A program made the translations under genes and the position numbers. The notes below the pieces were generated by a model. It was not told the DNA's origin, did not search any database, and saw nothing but the letters and a program-made list of their open reading frames with translations. Source: CAVVSD01 sp963757125 (lineage in GTDB: Bacteria > Actinomycetota > Thermoleophilia > Solirubrobacterales > Solirubrobacteraceae). From it: a stretch of 64,000 bases of DNA. Shown here one piece after another: positions 25,562 to 34,668 of this stretch; positions within the stretch are counted from its first letter, which is position 1, and each line of letters opens with the position of its first letter. The stretch covers positions 1,612,001-1,676,000 of the forward strand of contig CAVWQP010000009.1 of assembly GCA_963757125.1 (NCBI GenBank), in the 5' to 3' direction.

Positions 25562-25942
25562 ATGAGAAGCACGGATGCACTCAGCGCACGCCTCCACGAG
25601 GCACTGCAGTCGCCGCGGGCCCTCGGCACGGATGCCGAGGGGCCGCACGTCTGCCCGACCTGCCACGCACCGTTCGTCATCCCGGTGGACGCGGTCGAGA
25701 TCGACGCCTGGCACTTCTCGGTCTCGCTGCACTGCCCGAACTGCGACTGGGTCGGCACGGAGGTCTACGACGACGAGGCGCTCGAGCGCTTCGACATCGG
25801 CCTGGAGGCCGGCACGCGCGCCCTGGTGCGCACCCTCGAGGAGCTCGCGTACGAGAACGCGAACGCGGACTTCGAGGCGTTCGCGCTGGCGCTGCAGGCC
25901 GACGCGATCCTCCCGGAGGATTTTGGGACGGCTCCCATCTAG
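25562..25942 (+). CDS. Small zinc-ribbon protein, function unknown
   Basis: A 126-residue acidic protein. CPTC (about residue 31) and CPNC (about residue 58) form a four-cysteine zinc ribbon around a beta hairpin with HFSVSLHCPNCDWVGTEVYD. A helical acidic C-terminus follows. Twenty bases separate it from the next gene on the same strand. No family recognised. Confidence 0.65.
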   Translation: MRSTDALSARLHEALQSPRALGTDAEGPHVCPTCHAPFVIPVDAVEIDAWHFSVSLHCPNCDWVGTEVYDDEALERFDIGLEAGTRALVRTLEELAYENANADFEAFALALQADAILPEDFGTAPI

Positions 25943-25952
25943 ACTCCCGGGC

Positions 25953-26570
25953 GTGCCACCCAAGCAGCGACAGGTCCGCGTCGAGCAGAAGAGCGCGCTC
26001 GCGGCGATGCAGCGGCTCGAGACCCGCTCCGACGAGGAACTCCTGACGGAGACGCGCTACCGCTCCGCAGCCCAGGCGCTGCTCGGCGCGCGCGCTGCCG
26101 AGCGCTACGACGCGAAGGCAGCGCGGGAGCACTTCCAGAAGGCGATCGCCGCCGCCCGCCCGCAGGAGCGGATGCAGCTGCGCCGCATGGCCGACGCCTC
26201 GCTCGCCCTCGCCGAACGCCGCGCCGACGACCTGAAGGTCGCGGTCGAGCGCCTCGGTCAGGAGGCCCCATCGGGCCGCCAGCTCTTCCTCCTGCGCTTC
26301 ATGGGCCTCGTCGCGCCGCCCGCCGGCACCGGCATGGTCCGCCGGGTCCGCGGCATCGCGATCGTCGTCGCCATCGTGGTCGTGCTCCTCGCGATCGGGT
26401 TCGGTCTCGCCAAGCTCGTCACGCTGCCGTTCGGCGGGATCTCGACGCCCGGCGCGTTCCTCCTCGGCCTCGTCATCCTCATCATCGTGCTCGGCGTGAT
26501 GGCGCTTCTCGGCAGACGCAGGCAGAACGCGGCGCGGGCGAAGGCCTCAGCCGCGCGCGGCGGCGGGTAG
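25953..26570 (+). CDS. Membrane protein with helical cytoplasmic N-domain, function unknown
   Basis: A 205-residue protein from a GTG. Residues 1-115 are soluble and helical with Arg/Ala/Gln-rich repeats (ERYDAKAAREHFQKAIAAAR has a TPR-like look). Two membrane helices follow (GIAIVVAIVVVLLAIGFGL and GAFLLGLVILIIVLGVMALL), then a basic tail. The TPR-like stretch is only one motif, so a protein-binding role is a guess. Confidence 0.6.
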   Translation: MPPKQRQVRVEQKSALAAMQRLETRSDEELLTETRYRSAAQALLGARAAERYDAKAAREHFQKAIAAARPQERMQLRRMADASLALAERRADDLKVAVERLGQEAPSGRQLFLLRFMGLVAPPAGTGMVRRVRGIAIVVAIVVVLLAIGFGLAKLVTLPFGGISTPGAFLLGLVILIIVLGVMALLGRRRQNAARAKASAARGGG

Positions 26571-26586
26571 CCAGCGGGCGGCGGCC

Positions 26587-27384
26587 GTGCCGCTCACACC
26601 GCTCGCAAGCAGCTACGACCACCTCCTGCTCGATCTGGACGGGTGCCTGTGGGTCGGCGACGAGCCGACCGAGCGGGCGACCGACGCGCTCACCGCGCTG
26701 CGCGTCGCGGGCAAGGGCATCGCGTTCGTCACCAACGACGGGCGCCACAGCGCCGAGGAGCAGGTGCGCAAGCTCTGGCGCCTGGGGTTCCAGGCCTCCG
26801 CGGAGGAGGTCGTGACCGTCGGCGGCGCGCTGCAGTTCCACCTCGCCGAGCGCTACGGCCACGACCGCGCCGCGGCCGTCGTCATCGGCTCGCCCGCGCT
26901 GCACCGCCACGTCGAGCAGGCGGGGCTGCGGATCGTGAACGACACGGCGTTCGCGTCCCGGGCGGAGGTCGTCGTCGTGGGCGCGCACGACGGCTTCGAC
27001 TACGCGGAGCTGCGCGAGGCCGCGCAGGCCGCGACGCGGGGCGCCACGGTGGTGGCGGCGGGGCGCGACCCCTTCTTCCCCATGCCCGACGGTCCCTGGC
27101 CCGGGACCGGCGCCGTCGTCGCGGCGGTGGAGACCGCTGCGGGGGTCGTGGCGGAGAACGTCGGCAAGCCGTCGCCGGCGATCGTCCACGCTGCGCTGGA
27201 CCGGCTCGGGCCGGGCCGCGCGCTCTTCGTCGGCGACCGCGTGGAGACCGACCTGGCGGCCGCGGCGAACGCCGGGATCGACGGCGCGCTCGTGCTCACC
27301 GGCGCGACGACGCCGCTGCAGGCGCACCGGGCCGACGGCGCGATCGCCGTGCGCGACAGCCTGGCCGACCTCGTGCTGGTCTAG
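26587..27384 (+). CDS. HAD-IIA family phosphatase (NagD-like)
   Basis: A 265-residue HAD-superfamily hydrolase. Motif I is LLDLDGCLWVGDE with the nucleophile Asp and acid Asp. Motif II is FVTNDGRHS. Motif III/IV is VGKPSPAIVHAAL and FVGDRVETDLAAAANAG. The cap region between motifs II and III is of type IIA. Members dephosphorylate small sugar or nucleotide phosphates; the substrate is unknown. GTG start at 26587. Twelve bases separate it from the lipid-kinase gene. Confidence 0.83.
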   Translation: MPLTPLASSYDHLLLDLDGCLWVGDEPTERATDALTALRVAGKGIAFVTNDGRHSAEEQVRKLWRLGFQASAEEVVTVGGALQFHLAERYGHDRAAAVVIGSPALHRHVEQAGLRIVNDTAFASRAEVVVVGAHDGFDYAELREAAQAATRGATVVAAGRDPFFPMPDGPWPGTGAVVAAVETAAGVVAENVGKPSPAIVHAALDRLGPGRALFVGDRVETDLAAAANAGIDGALVLTGATTPLQAHRADGAIAVRDSLADLVLV

Positions 27385-27395
27385 CCTGCCGGTCC

Positions 27396-28271
27396 GTGCC
27401 GCGTCGCCTGCGACTCATCGTGAACCCGAACGCCGGCGGTGGCCGGACGCTGGCGGAGCTGCCGGCCGTCGAGGAGGCGCTGCGCGGTCACGCCGTCGAG
27501 TTCACGGTCCAGCAGACGACCGGCATCGAGCATGCGCAGGCGCTCGCCCGCGGCGCGGTCCAGGCCGGGGACGTGGCCGTGAGCTACGGCGGGGACGGTC
27601 TGGCCGGCGCGGTCGCGCACGCCCTGCGCGGGAGCCAGGGCACGCTCGGCCTGCTGCCCGGGGGCCGCGGCAACGACTTCGCGCGCAAGCTCGGCATCCC
27701 GCTCGACGCCCGCGAGGCCTGCGCGGTCCTCGCGCGCGGCGAGGAGCGCACCGTCGACGTCGCGGAGGTCGACGGCCGGACCTTCCTCGGCATCGCGAGC
27801 TTCGGGATCGACACCGAGGTGCAGGACATCGCGAACGCCACGACGCGCCTGAACGGCCAGGCCGTCTACCTCTACGCGACGCTGCGCGCGCTCGCGGCGT
27901 GGAAGGCGGTGCCGCTCGAGCTCGCCGTCGACGGCGGCGAGCCGCGCCGGTTCGACGGCTACTCCGTCGCCGCGTGCAACTCCGGCGTCTACGGCGGCGG
28001 GATGCACCTCGCGCCCGACGCGGACATCGCCGACGGCCTCATCGAGATCGTCTCCTACGGCGACCTCCCGAAGTGGCGGTTCCTGCGCGGCCTGGCGCGC
28101 GTCTTCCGCGGCACGCACCTGCGCGATCCGGCCGTCGAGCTCGTGCAGGCGCGCGAGGTGCACGTCGACGCCGGGCGGCCGTTCCGCATCTACGCCGACG
28201 GGGACCCGGTCGGCATGACCCCGGCGACGATCCGCGCCGTGCCCAGGGCCCTTCGCGTCCTGGCCCCATGA
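27396..28271 (+). CDS. Diacylglycerol-kinase-family lipid kinase
   Basis: A 291-residue protein of the DAGK/YegS family. LIVNPNAGGGRTL is the N-terminal motif, SYGGDGLAGAVAHALRG replaces the usual GGDGT with GGDGL, and LGLLPGGRGNDFARKLGIP is the nucleotide motif. FGIDTEVQ, SGVYGGGMHLAP and PFRIYADGDPVG follow as in the C-terminal beta-domain. It would phosphorylate a lipid such as diacylglycerol or undecaprenol. The T-to-L change in GGDGT is uncommon. Its stop overlaps the murT ATG (ATGA). Confidence 0.82.
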   Translation: MPRRLRLIVNPNAGGGRTLAELPAVEEALRGHAVEFTVQQTTGIEHAQALARGAVQAGDVAVSYGGDGLAGAVAHALRGSQGTLGLLPGGRGNDFARKLGIPLDAREACAVLARGEERTVDVAEVDGRTFLGIASFGIDTEVQDIANATTRLNGQAVYLYATLRALAAWKAVPLELAVDGGEPRRFDGYSVAACNSGVYGGGMHLAPDADIADGLIEIVSYGDLPKWRFLRGLARVFRGTHLRDPAVELVQAREVHVDAGRPFRIYADGDPVGMTPATIRAVPRALRVLAP

Positions 28272-29614
28272 CGCTGCTCGGGCTCAAGGTCGCCGCCTCG
28301 CGCGGCGTCGGCGCGCTGTCCCGGCGCGCCGGGCGCGGCGGCACGTCGCTCCCCGGCCGCCTGCTCCTGCGCATGGAGCCCCACGCGATCGGCGAGCTCT
28401 CCGCGCGGCTGCCTGACGGCACCTCGATCATCAGCGCGACGAACGGCAAGACGACGACGGCGGCGATGGTCGCCTCGATCCTCGGCCGCGGCGGGGTGCG
28501 GCTCGTCCACAACCGCGCCGGGGCGAACATGGCGGGCGGCGTCGCGACCGCGCTCATGAACGCGGAGGGCGACCAGGGCCTCTTCGAGGTCGACGAGTTC
28601 TGGCTGGACCGCGTCGTGCCCGAGCTGCGTCCCCGGGCGATGCTGCTGGCCAACCTCTTCCGCGACCAGCTCGACCGCTACGGCGAGCTCGAGACCATCG
28701 CCGATCGCTGGGCCGCCGTGGTCGCCGCGTCCCCGGAGACGGCGCTCGTCCTCAACGCGGACGATCCGCTCGTCGCCGACCTGGGCCGCGACCGCGACGG
28801 CGTCCTCTACATCGGCGTCGACGACGACAGCGTCGCGCTGGAGGGGATGGCACACGCGTCGGACTCCAAGCACTGCCGCCGCTGCGGAGCCCCGTACGTG
28901 TACGACGCCGTCTACCTCGGCCACCTGGGCCGCTACCACTGCCCGAACTGCCACGCGAGCAGGCCGGATCTCGCGGTCGCGGCGACGCGGGTCGTGCTCG
29001 ACGGCACCCGCGGCGCCGACGTCACGCTGCGCACGCCGCAGGGGACGGTCGACGTCCGCATCCCGCTCCCCGGCCTCTACAACGTCTACAACGCGCTCGC
29101 GGCTGCCGGCCTCGCGTTGACCCTCGGCGCCCCGCTGGCGGACGTCGCGGCGGGGCTGGAGGCGGTCGAGGCGGCGTTCGGCCGCGCGGAGACGCTGCGC
29201 CTGGGCGACCGCGAGCTGACGCTGCTGCTCGTGAAGAACCCGGCGGGCGCCAACGAGGTCCTGCGGACGCTGACCCTGGATCCGGGCGAGCACGACCTGC
29301 TCGGCATCCTCAACGACCGCACGGCGGACGGGAAGGACGTCTCCTGGGTCTGGGACGCGGACTTCGAGGTCCTCGCGCCGCGCGTGCGCCGCGCGACGTG
29401 CAGCGGCACCCGCGCGGCCGAGCTCGCGCTGCGCCTGAAGTACGCCGGGGTTCCGACGGACCGGATCGTCGTGCAGCCCGCGCTGGACCGCGCGCTCGAC
29501 GAGGCGGCCGCGGCGGGCGAGGGGCGGCTCATCGCCCTGCCGACCTACACGGCGATGCTCGAGCTGCGCGCGCTCCTCACCCGCCGCGGCGTGACCACGG
29601 GGTCCTTCGCGTGA
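28268..29614 (+). CDS. murT: Lipid II isoglutaminyl synthase, Mur-ligase subunit MurT
   Basis: A 448-residue Mur ligase homologue. The ATP loop ISATNGKTTTA starts at residue 55. The central domain carries a four-cysteine zinc ribbon (C203, C206, C225, C228) that is characteristic of MurT. VKNPAGANEVLRTL and GILNDRTADGKDVSWVWDAD in the C-terminal domain are typical of this branch. With GatD it amidates D-glutamate in the lipid II stem peptide. It is translationally coupled to the lipid kinase (ATGA) and to the methyltransferase (GTGA). Confidence 0.93.
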   Translation: MTLLGLKVAASRGVGALSRRAGRGGTSLPGRLLLRMEPHAIGELSARLPDGTSIISATNGKTTTAAMVASILGRGGVRLVHNRAGANMAGGVATALMNAEGDQGLFEVDEFWLDRVVPELRPRAMLLANLFRDQLDRYGELETIADRWAAVVAASPETALVLNADDPLVADLGRDRDGVLYIGVDDDSVALEGMAHASDSKHCRRCGAPYVYDAVYLGHLGRYHCPNCHASRPDLAVAATRVVLDGTRGADVTLRTPQGTVDVRIPLPGLYNVYNALAAAGLALTLGAPLADVAAGLEAVEAAFGRAETLRLGDRELTLLLVKNPAGANEVLRTLTLDPGEHDLLGILNDRTADGKDVSWVWDADFEVLAPRVRRATCSGTRAAELALRLKYAGVPTDRIVVQPALDRALDEAAAAGEGRLIALPTYTAMLELRALLTRRGVTTGSFA

Positions 29615-30342
29615 CACCCGAGGAAGCCGCGATCGCCTGGCACGACGTCGAGAACGGCGCCTACGACATCGACCTCGACGTCTGGCACGCGCTCGCCGCC
29701 GCGCACGCGGGATCCGAGCCGGTGCTGGACGTCGGCGCGGGCACCGGGCGCGTCGCGCTGCACCTGGCTGGGCTCGGCTTCCCGGTCGTCGCCTTCGACA
29801 CCGAGGAGGTGCTCCTGCGGGCGCTGGAGCACCGCGCCGAGGGCCTCCCGGTGGAGACCGCGGTCGGCGACGCGCGGACGATGGACCTGGGCCGGCGGTT
29901 CGGCCTCATCATCGCCCCGATGCAGACCGTCCAGCTCCTGGACGGCCCGGAGGGGCGCGCGGCCTTCCTGCGCGCCGCCCGCGAGCACCTGCTGCCCGGC
30001 GGCGTGCTCGCATCCGCCATCGCGCACCCGCTCGAGGGGTTCGACGCCAGCGAGGTCGATCCGCCGGCGCCGGACTTCGGCGAGTCGGGCGACGTGTGGC
30101 TCGTCAGCCGACCGGTGGCGATCCGCGACGAGGGTCACAGGGTCGCCCTCGTGCGCGAGCGCGAGGCCGTGGAGCCCGACGGCACGCGCACCGTCGAACA
30201 GGACGTCATCCATCTGGACCGCCTGCCGCCGAAGACGCTCGAGGAGGAGGGCGCCGCAGTCGGCCTGCAGCGCGCCAGGCCCCTGCTCGTCCCCGCGACC
30301 GACGACTACATCGCCTCCACCGTCGTGATGCTGCATGTCTGA
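29611..30342 (+). CDS. SAM-dependent methyltransferase between murT and gatD
   Basis: A 243-residue class I methyltransferase. Motif I is PVLDVGAGTGRVALHLAGLG at about residues 36-55, followed by an acidic AFDTEEVLLRAL strand, GLIIAPMQTVQLL as motif II/III, and LLPGGVLASAIAHP. The C-terminal half carries the substrate part (DVWLVSRPVAIRDEGHRVA). It starts with GTG inside the murT stop (GTGA) and overlaps gatD by eight bases, so its product is made with the MurT/GatD pair. The methyl acceptor is unknown. Confidence 0.85.
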   Translation: MTPEEAAIAWHDVENGAYDIDLDVWHALAAAHAGSEPVLDVGAGTGRVALHLAGLGFPVVAFDTEEVLLRALEHRAEGLPVETAVGDARTMDLGRRFGLIIAPMQTVQLLDGPEGRAAFLRAAREHLLPGGVLASAIAHPLEGFDASEVDPPAPDFGESGDVWLVSRPVAIRDEGHRVALVREREAVEPDGTRTVEQDVIHLDRLPPKTLEEEGAAVGLQRARPLLVPATDDYIASTVVMLHV

Positions 30343-31066
30343 CCTGCGCGTCTGCGCGCTGTACCCCGACCTCATGAACATCTACGCGGACCGCGGCAAC
30401 CTGCTCATGCTGCAGCGCCGCTGCGAGTGGCGCGGGATCGGCTTCGAGCTCACCGCCGCGGGGCTCGGCGACGCGATCGACCCGGCCGCCCACGACCTCT
30501 TCTACCTCGGCGGCGGTCAGGATCGTGACCAAGCGCTGTGCGCGCAGGACCTCGTCGGGACCAAGCGCGACGCGCTGCACGCCGCGGCGGACGGCGGCGG
30601 GCTCGTCCTCGGCATCTGCGGCGGGTTCCAGCTCCTGGGCCACGCCTACGAGCTCGGCGACGAGGAGATCCCCGGGCTCGGCCTCGTCGATCTGCGGACC
30701 GTCCGCGTGGACTCGCACCGCCTCGTCGGCAACGTCGCCATCGAGGTGGAGCTCGACGGCTCCGCCCGTGTGCTGGCGGGCTTCGAGAACCACGGCGGCC
30801 GCACGCACCTGGGCCCCGGCGAGCGCCCGCTGGGCAAGGTCCTGCGCGGGCACGGCAACACCGGCGAGTCGGGCTTCGAGGGCGTCGTGCGCGACGGCGT
30901 CATCGGCACCTACCTGCACGGCCCGCTGCTGCCGAAGAACGCCTGGTTCGCCGATTGGCTCATCGCCAGGTGCACCGGCACGCAGCCCGAGCCCCTCGAC
31001 GACGCGTTGGAGAACGCGGCGCATGCGGAGGCTCGTCGAGCGGCCGGTCTGGGTACTGGTCGATAA
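30335..31066 (+). CDS. gatD: Lipid II isoglutaminyl synthase, glutaminase subunit GatD
   Basis: A 243-residue CobQ/BioD-like glutaminase. The nucleophile is C95 in LGICGGFQLLG and the catalytic His is H195 in GTYLHGPLLPK. The start DLRVCALYPDLMNIYADRGN is typical of GatD. It hydrolyses glutamine and passes ammonia to MurT. The short C-terminal tail after GPLL is normal. The osmoprotectant operon begins 32 bases later on the same strand. Confidence 0.92.
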   Translation: MSDLRVCALYPDLMNIYADRGNLLMLQRRCEWRGIGFELTAAGLGDAIDPAAHDLFYLGGGQDRDQALCAQDLVGTKRDALHAAADGGGLVLGICGGFQLLGHAYELGDEEIPGLGLVDLRTVRVDSHRLVGNVAIEVELDGSARVLAGFENHGGRTHLGPGERPLGKVLRGHGNTGESGFEGVVRDGVIGTYLHGPLLPKNAWFADWLIARCTGTQPEPLDDALENAAHAEARRAAGLGTGR

Positions 31067-31098
31067 GCTCGCCCCCTCCCCCGCCCAGGGACTCCTCT

Positions 31099-32196
31099 GT
31101 GACCGCACCTGACACCGCCCAATCCGAGGGGCCGTCCGCCACCCCGGCGGAGCCCCTCGAGTTCCGCGCCGCAACGAAGCGTTACGCAGGTGCCACCGAA
31201 CCGGCGGTGGACGCCCTCTCCCTCGAGGTCCCCGCCGGCGACATCTGCGTCCTCGTCGGCCCCTCCGGGTGCGGCAAGACCACCGCCATGCGGATGGTCA
31301 ACCGCATGATCGACATCACCGAGGGCGACATCCTGCTCGGCGGCCGGTCGGTGCGCGACCGCGAGCCCGCGGCCCTCCGGCGCGACATCGGCTACGTCAT
31401 CCAGCAGGTCGGCCTCTTCCCGCATCGCACGATCGCGCAGAACATCGCGACCGTCCCCGAGCTGCTCGGGTGGGACCGCACGCGGCGCGAGGAGCGCGTC
31501 CGTGAGCTGCTCGACCTCACGGGCCTGGAGCAGGACATGGGCTCGCGCTATCCCGCCCAGCTCTCCGGCGGCCAGCGCCAGCGCGTCGGCGTGGCCCGGG
31601 CGCTCGCGGTCGACCCGCCCGTGATGCTCATGGACGAGCCGTTCGGCGCGATCGACCCCATCAACCGCGAGCGCCTGCAGAACGAGTTCCTGCGCCTGCA
31701 GGAGCGCGTCCGCAAGACGATCGTCTTCGTCACCCACGACATCGACGAGGCGATCAAGATGGGCGACCGGATCGCGATCCTCCAGCGCGGCGGCAAGCTG
31801 CAGCAGTACGGGGCGCCGGAGGAGCTGCTCATGCATCCGGCGAACGACTTCGTGCGCGACTTCGTCGGCGCCGACCGGGCCCTCAAGCGCCTCGCGCTCA
31901 TGCGGGTGCGCGACGTGAACCTCTGGACGCCGGAGGAGGTGCCCTTCGAGCTCGAGCTGGACGACGACCGGCGGCCGCAGGCCTGGCGCGACCCGCAGGG
32001 CGGTCAGTCCACGCCCGTGCTGACGGTCGACCGCGACGACATCCTGCGCGACGCGCTCTCCGACCTCCTGCTGAGCGAGACCCAGTACGGGGCGGTCGTC
32101 GACGAGGCGGGCCGCCTCGCCGGGATCCTCTCCGTCGAGCTGATCCACGACTTCCTCGCGCCGGAGGCGGTCGGCTCGACGAACGCGTCCTCATGA
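31099..32196 (+). CDS. Osmoprotectant (glycine betaine/choline) ABC importer, ATPase subunit
   Basis: A 365-residue ATPase of the OpuCA/ProV type. Walker A is GPSGCGKTT at residues 54-62, the signature LSGGQRQR at about 155, and Walker B VMLMDEPFG. The C-terminal 100 residues form a CBS-like part (LTVDRDDILRDALSDLLLSE, then YGAVVDEAGRLAGILSVEL), which in OpuA senses ionic strength. GTG start. The stop overlaps the next gene, so the four subunits form one operon. Confidence 0.88.
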   Translation: MTAPDTAQSEGPSATPAEPLEFRAATKRYAGATEPAVDALSLEVPAGDICVLVGPSGCGKTTAMRMVNRMIDITEGDILLGGRSVRDREPAALRRDIGYVIQQVGLFPHRTIAQNIATVPELLGWDRTRREERVRELLDLTGLEQDMGSRYPAQLSGGQRQRVGVARALAVDPPVMLMDEPFGAIDPINRERLQNEFLRLQERVRKTIVFVTHDIDEAIKMGDRIAILQRGGKLQQYGAPEELLMHPANDFVRDFVGADRALKRLALMRVRDVNLWTPEEVPFELELDDDRRPQAWRDPQGGQSTPVLTVDRDDILRDALSDLLLSETQYGAVVDEAGRLAGILSVELIHDFLAPEAVGSTNASS

Positions 32197-32900
32197 TCGC
32201 CGCCGCGCTCCTCGCCCAGTCCGACAACGGGTTCTTCCGGGAGCGCACGGACAGCTGCGTCACGGACAACGGCTTCTGCCCCGGGTGGTTCTTCGACCAC
32301 ATCGACCGCTACACGACGCCGTTCCTCCAGCACGTGTTCCTCGTCGTCGTGTCGGTCGGCATCGGGTTCGCGATCGCGTTCGTCCTCGCCGTCACGGCGC
32401 ACCGGCGCCGGTGGCTCGTGGGGCCGGTCACGAACATCACCGGCATCCTCTACACGCTGCCGAGCGTCGCGCTGTTCTTCCTGCTCCTGCCGATCACGGG
32501 GCGCGGGAACGTCACCGCGATCATCGCGCTGACCGGCTACACGCTGCTCATCCTCTTCCGCAACACGCTGGCCGGGCTGGACTCCGTTCCCGAGGACGCC
32601 CGCGACGCCGGCCGCGGCATGGGACTCACCGAGCGCCAGCTGCTGTGGCGCGTCGAGCTGCCGCTGGCGCTGCCGGCCATCATGGCCGGGCTGCGGATCG
32701 CGACGACCACGACGGTCGGGCTCGCGGCGCTCGCGTTCTTCGCCGGAGCGGGCGGCCTGGGCGAGCCGCTGGAGGCTCAGAAGGCGTTCAAGACGAACGT
32801 CGTCTTCGCGGGCGGGCTGTGCGTGCTGCTGGCGGTCGTCCTCGACGGGATCATCCTCATCGTCCAGCGCTCCATGACCCCCTGGACGCGGGCGGCATGA
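32193..32900 (+). CDS. Osmoprotectant ABC importer permease 1
   Basis: A 235-residue permease of the OpuCB type. An N-terminal segment with two cysteines (RTDSCVTDNGFCPG) precedes five or six hydrophobic helices. The EAA loop is VPEDARDAGRGMGLTERQLL, and LPLALPAIMAGLRIATTTT follows. It forms the channel with the second permease. Overlaps both neighbours by four bases. Confidence 0.87.
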   Translation: MIAAALLAQSDNGFFRERTDSCVTDNGFCPGWFFDHIDRYTTPFLQHVFLVVVSVGIGFAIAFVLAVTAHRRRWLVGPVTNITGILYTLPSVALFFLLLPITGRGNVTAIIALTGYTLLILFRNTLAGLDSVPEDARDAGRGMGLTERQLLWRVELPLALPAIMAGLRIATTTTVGLAALAFFAGAGGLGEPLEAQKAFKTNVVFAGGLCVLLAVVLDGIILIVQRSMTPWTRAA

Positions 32901-33664
32901 CCGTCACCGCCAGCATCTTCTCGACGTTCGGCGACGCCCTGGACTTCATCGTCCAGCCCCGGACGGGCCGCGGCGGCGGCGAGGTCGGCGGCCTGTCGAA
33001 CAACTTCCAGCTCATCTGGGAACACCTGAAGCTCTGCATCGTCGCGATGGCGCTCGCCACCGCGATCGCGCTGCCGATCGGGCTGTGGCTCGGCCACACC
33101 CGCCGGGGGGCGTTCCTGGCCGTGAGCGTGTCGAACATCGGCCGCGCCGTGCCCGCGATCGCGCTGCTGTTCGTCTTCTTCGCCTTCCTCGGCGCCGGAT
33201 TCGCCAACGTCGCGCTCGCGCTGACGCTGCTGGCGATCCCGCCGATCCTCACGAATGCCTACGTCGGCGTGCGCGAGGTCGATCCCGACGCCGTCGACGC
33301 GGCGCGCGGCGTGGGCATGACCGGGCTGCAGATCCTGCGCCGGGTGGAGTTCCCGCTCGCGGTCGGCCTCATCTTCGGCGGTATCCGGACATCGGCCGTC
33401 AACGTCGTCGCCACCGCAACGATCGCGCCGCTCGCGGGCGTCGTGACGCTCGGCGACCCGATCATCAACCCGAGCATCTACGGCGAGGAGGGCCGCCTCG
33501 GCGGCGCGATCCTCGTGGCGATGCTCGCCGTCTTGACCGAGGTGTCGCTCGCCGCCGTGCAACGCGCGGTGACCCCGCGCGGACTGCGCATGCAGTCGTC
33601 CGGGCGGACCCCTCGCGGAAGGCTCATCGCGTCACCCCGAAGGAGGGTCACGACCACCCCATGA
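32897..33664 (+). CDS. Osmoprotectant ABC importer permease 2
   Basis: A 255-residue permease of the OpuCD type. IWEHLKLCIVAMALATAIAL starts the first helix, VSNIGRAVPAIALLFVFFAF lies mid-protein, and the EAA loop is DPDAVDAARGVGMTGLQIL. TASIFSTFGDALDFIVQ is an N-terminal soluble stretch. It overlaps the first permease and the binding protein (ATGA at both ends), which argues for tight co-translation. An Arg-rich tail of about 30 residues is unusual. Confidence 0.87.
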   Translation: MTVTASIFSTFGDALDFIVQPRTGRGGGEVGGLSNNFQLIWEHLKLCIVAMALATAIALPIGLWLGHTRRGAFLAVSVSNIGRAVPAIALLFVFFAFLGAGFANVALALTLLAIPPILTNAYVGVREVDPDAVDAARGVGMTGLQILRRVEFPLAVGLIFGGIRTSAVNVVATATIAPLAGVVTLGDPIINPSIYGEEGRLGGAILVAMLAVLTEVSLAAVQRAVTPRGLRMQSSGRTPRGRLIASPRRRVTTTP

Positions 33665-34668
33665 ACCAGACACGAACCATCAGGACCGCGCTCGCGACGA
33701 TCGCCGCGTTCGCACTCGCGCTCGGTCTCGTCGCCTGTGGCGGCGACGACTCCGACAGCTCGAGCAGCAGCAGCAGCGGTACGACCACCACGAAGGCCGA
33801 GGGCACGGCGGCGATCACGAAGAACGCCGACAACGCCTCGACGACGCTGACGATCGGCTCGAAGAACTTCACCGAGCAGCAGGTGCTCGGCGAGATCTAC
33901 GCGCAGGCGTTCGCGGCGGCCGGCTACAACGTCAAGAAGGAGCTCAACCTCGGCGACGAGCAGACCGCGCTGAAGGCATTGAAGGGCGGCGACATCAGCG
34001 GCTACCCCGAGTACACGGGCACGGCGCTGCTGTCGTTCTTCGAGGTCCCCACGAAGGACCTGCCCAAGGACCCCGCGGCCGCCTTCGACCAGGTGAAGTC
34101 GAAGTTCGCCGAGCAGGGGATCACCGCCTTCCCGCCCACGCCGTTCACGTCCTCCAACGAGGTCGCCGTGACGCAGCAGACCGCGGACAAGCTGGGGCTG
34201 AAGAACATCTCCGATCTCGAGGGCAAGTCGCAGAACCTCACGCTGTACGGCTCGCCCGAGTGCCGCGGTCGTGACGACTGCCTGCGCGGACTGGAGAACG
34301 TCTACGGCCTGAAGTTCAAGAAGTTCGTCCCGGTCGACATCGCGCAGCGCCATGAGGTGCTGACGAACGGCGATGCCGACGTCTCGATCGTGTTCACGAC
34401 CGACCCGCAGATCTCCCGCAACAAGGAGGTCCTGCTGAAGGACGACAAGGGCATGTTCCCGCCCTACAACTCGACGTTCCTCATGAAGACGGAGACCGCC
34501 GACAAGGCCGGCCCGGATCTCCCGAAGACGATCGCGCTCGTCAACAAGAACCTGACCGCGCGCGTCATGCAGGAGCTCAACGCACGCGTCGACCTCGACA
34601 AGGAGACCCCGCAGGAGGCCGCAGCGGACTACCTCCAGCAGTTCGACCTGGTGTCGACCGGCTCCTAG
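33661..34668 (+). CDS. Osmoprotectant-binding lipoprotein (OpuCC/ProX type)
   Basis: A 335-residue lipoprotein. The signal has a lipobox (LGLVACGG) with Cys at about 26, then a Ser-rich linker. LTIGSKNFTEQQVLGEIYAQ is the family signature for betaine/choline-type binding proteins. GGDISGYPEYTGTALLSFF follows. The ligand pocket residues cannot be fixed without an alignment. It is the last gene of the operon, and its end overlaps the convergent cupin gene by four bases. Confidence 0.88.
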   Translation: MNQTRTIRTALATIAAFALALGLVACGGDDSDSSSSSSSGTTTTKAEGTAAITKNADNASTTLTIGSKNFTEQQVLGEIYAQAFAAAGYNVKKELNLGDEQTALKALKGGDISGYPEYTGTALLSFFEVPTKDLPKDPAAAFDQVKSKFAEQGITAFPPTPFTSSNEVAVTQQTADKLGLKNISDLEGKSQNLTLYGSPECRGRDDCLRGLENVYGLKFKKFVPVDIAQRHEVLTNGDADVSIVFTTDPQISRNKEVLLKDDKGMFPPYNSTFLMKTETADKAGPDLPKTIALVNKNLTARVMQELNARVDLDKETPQEAAADYLQQFDLVSTGS

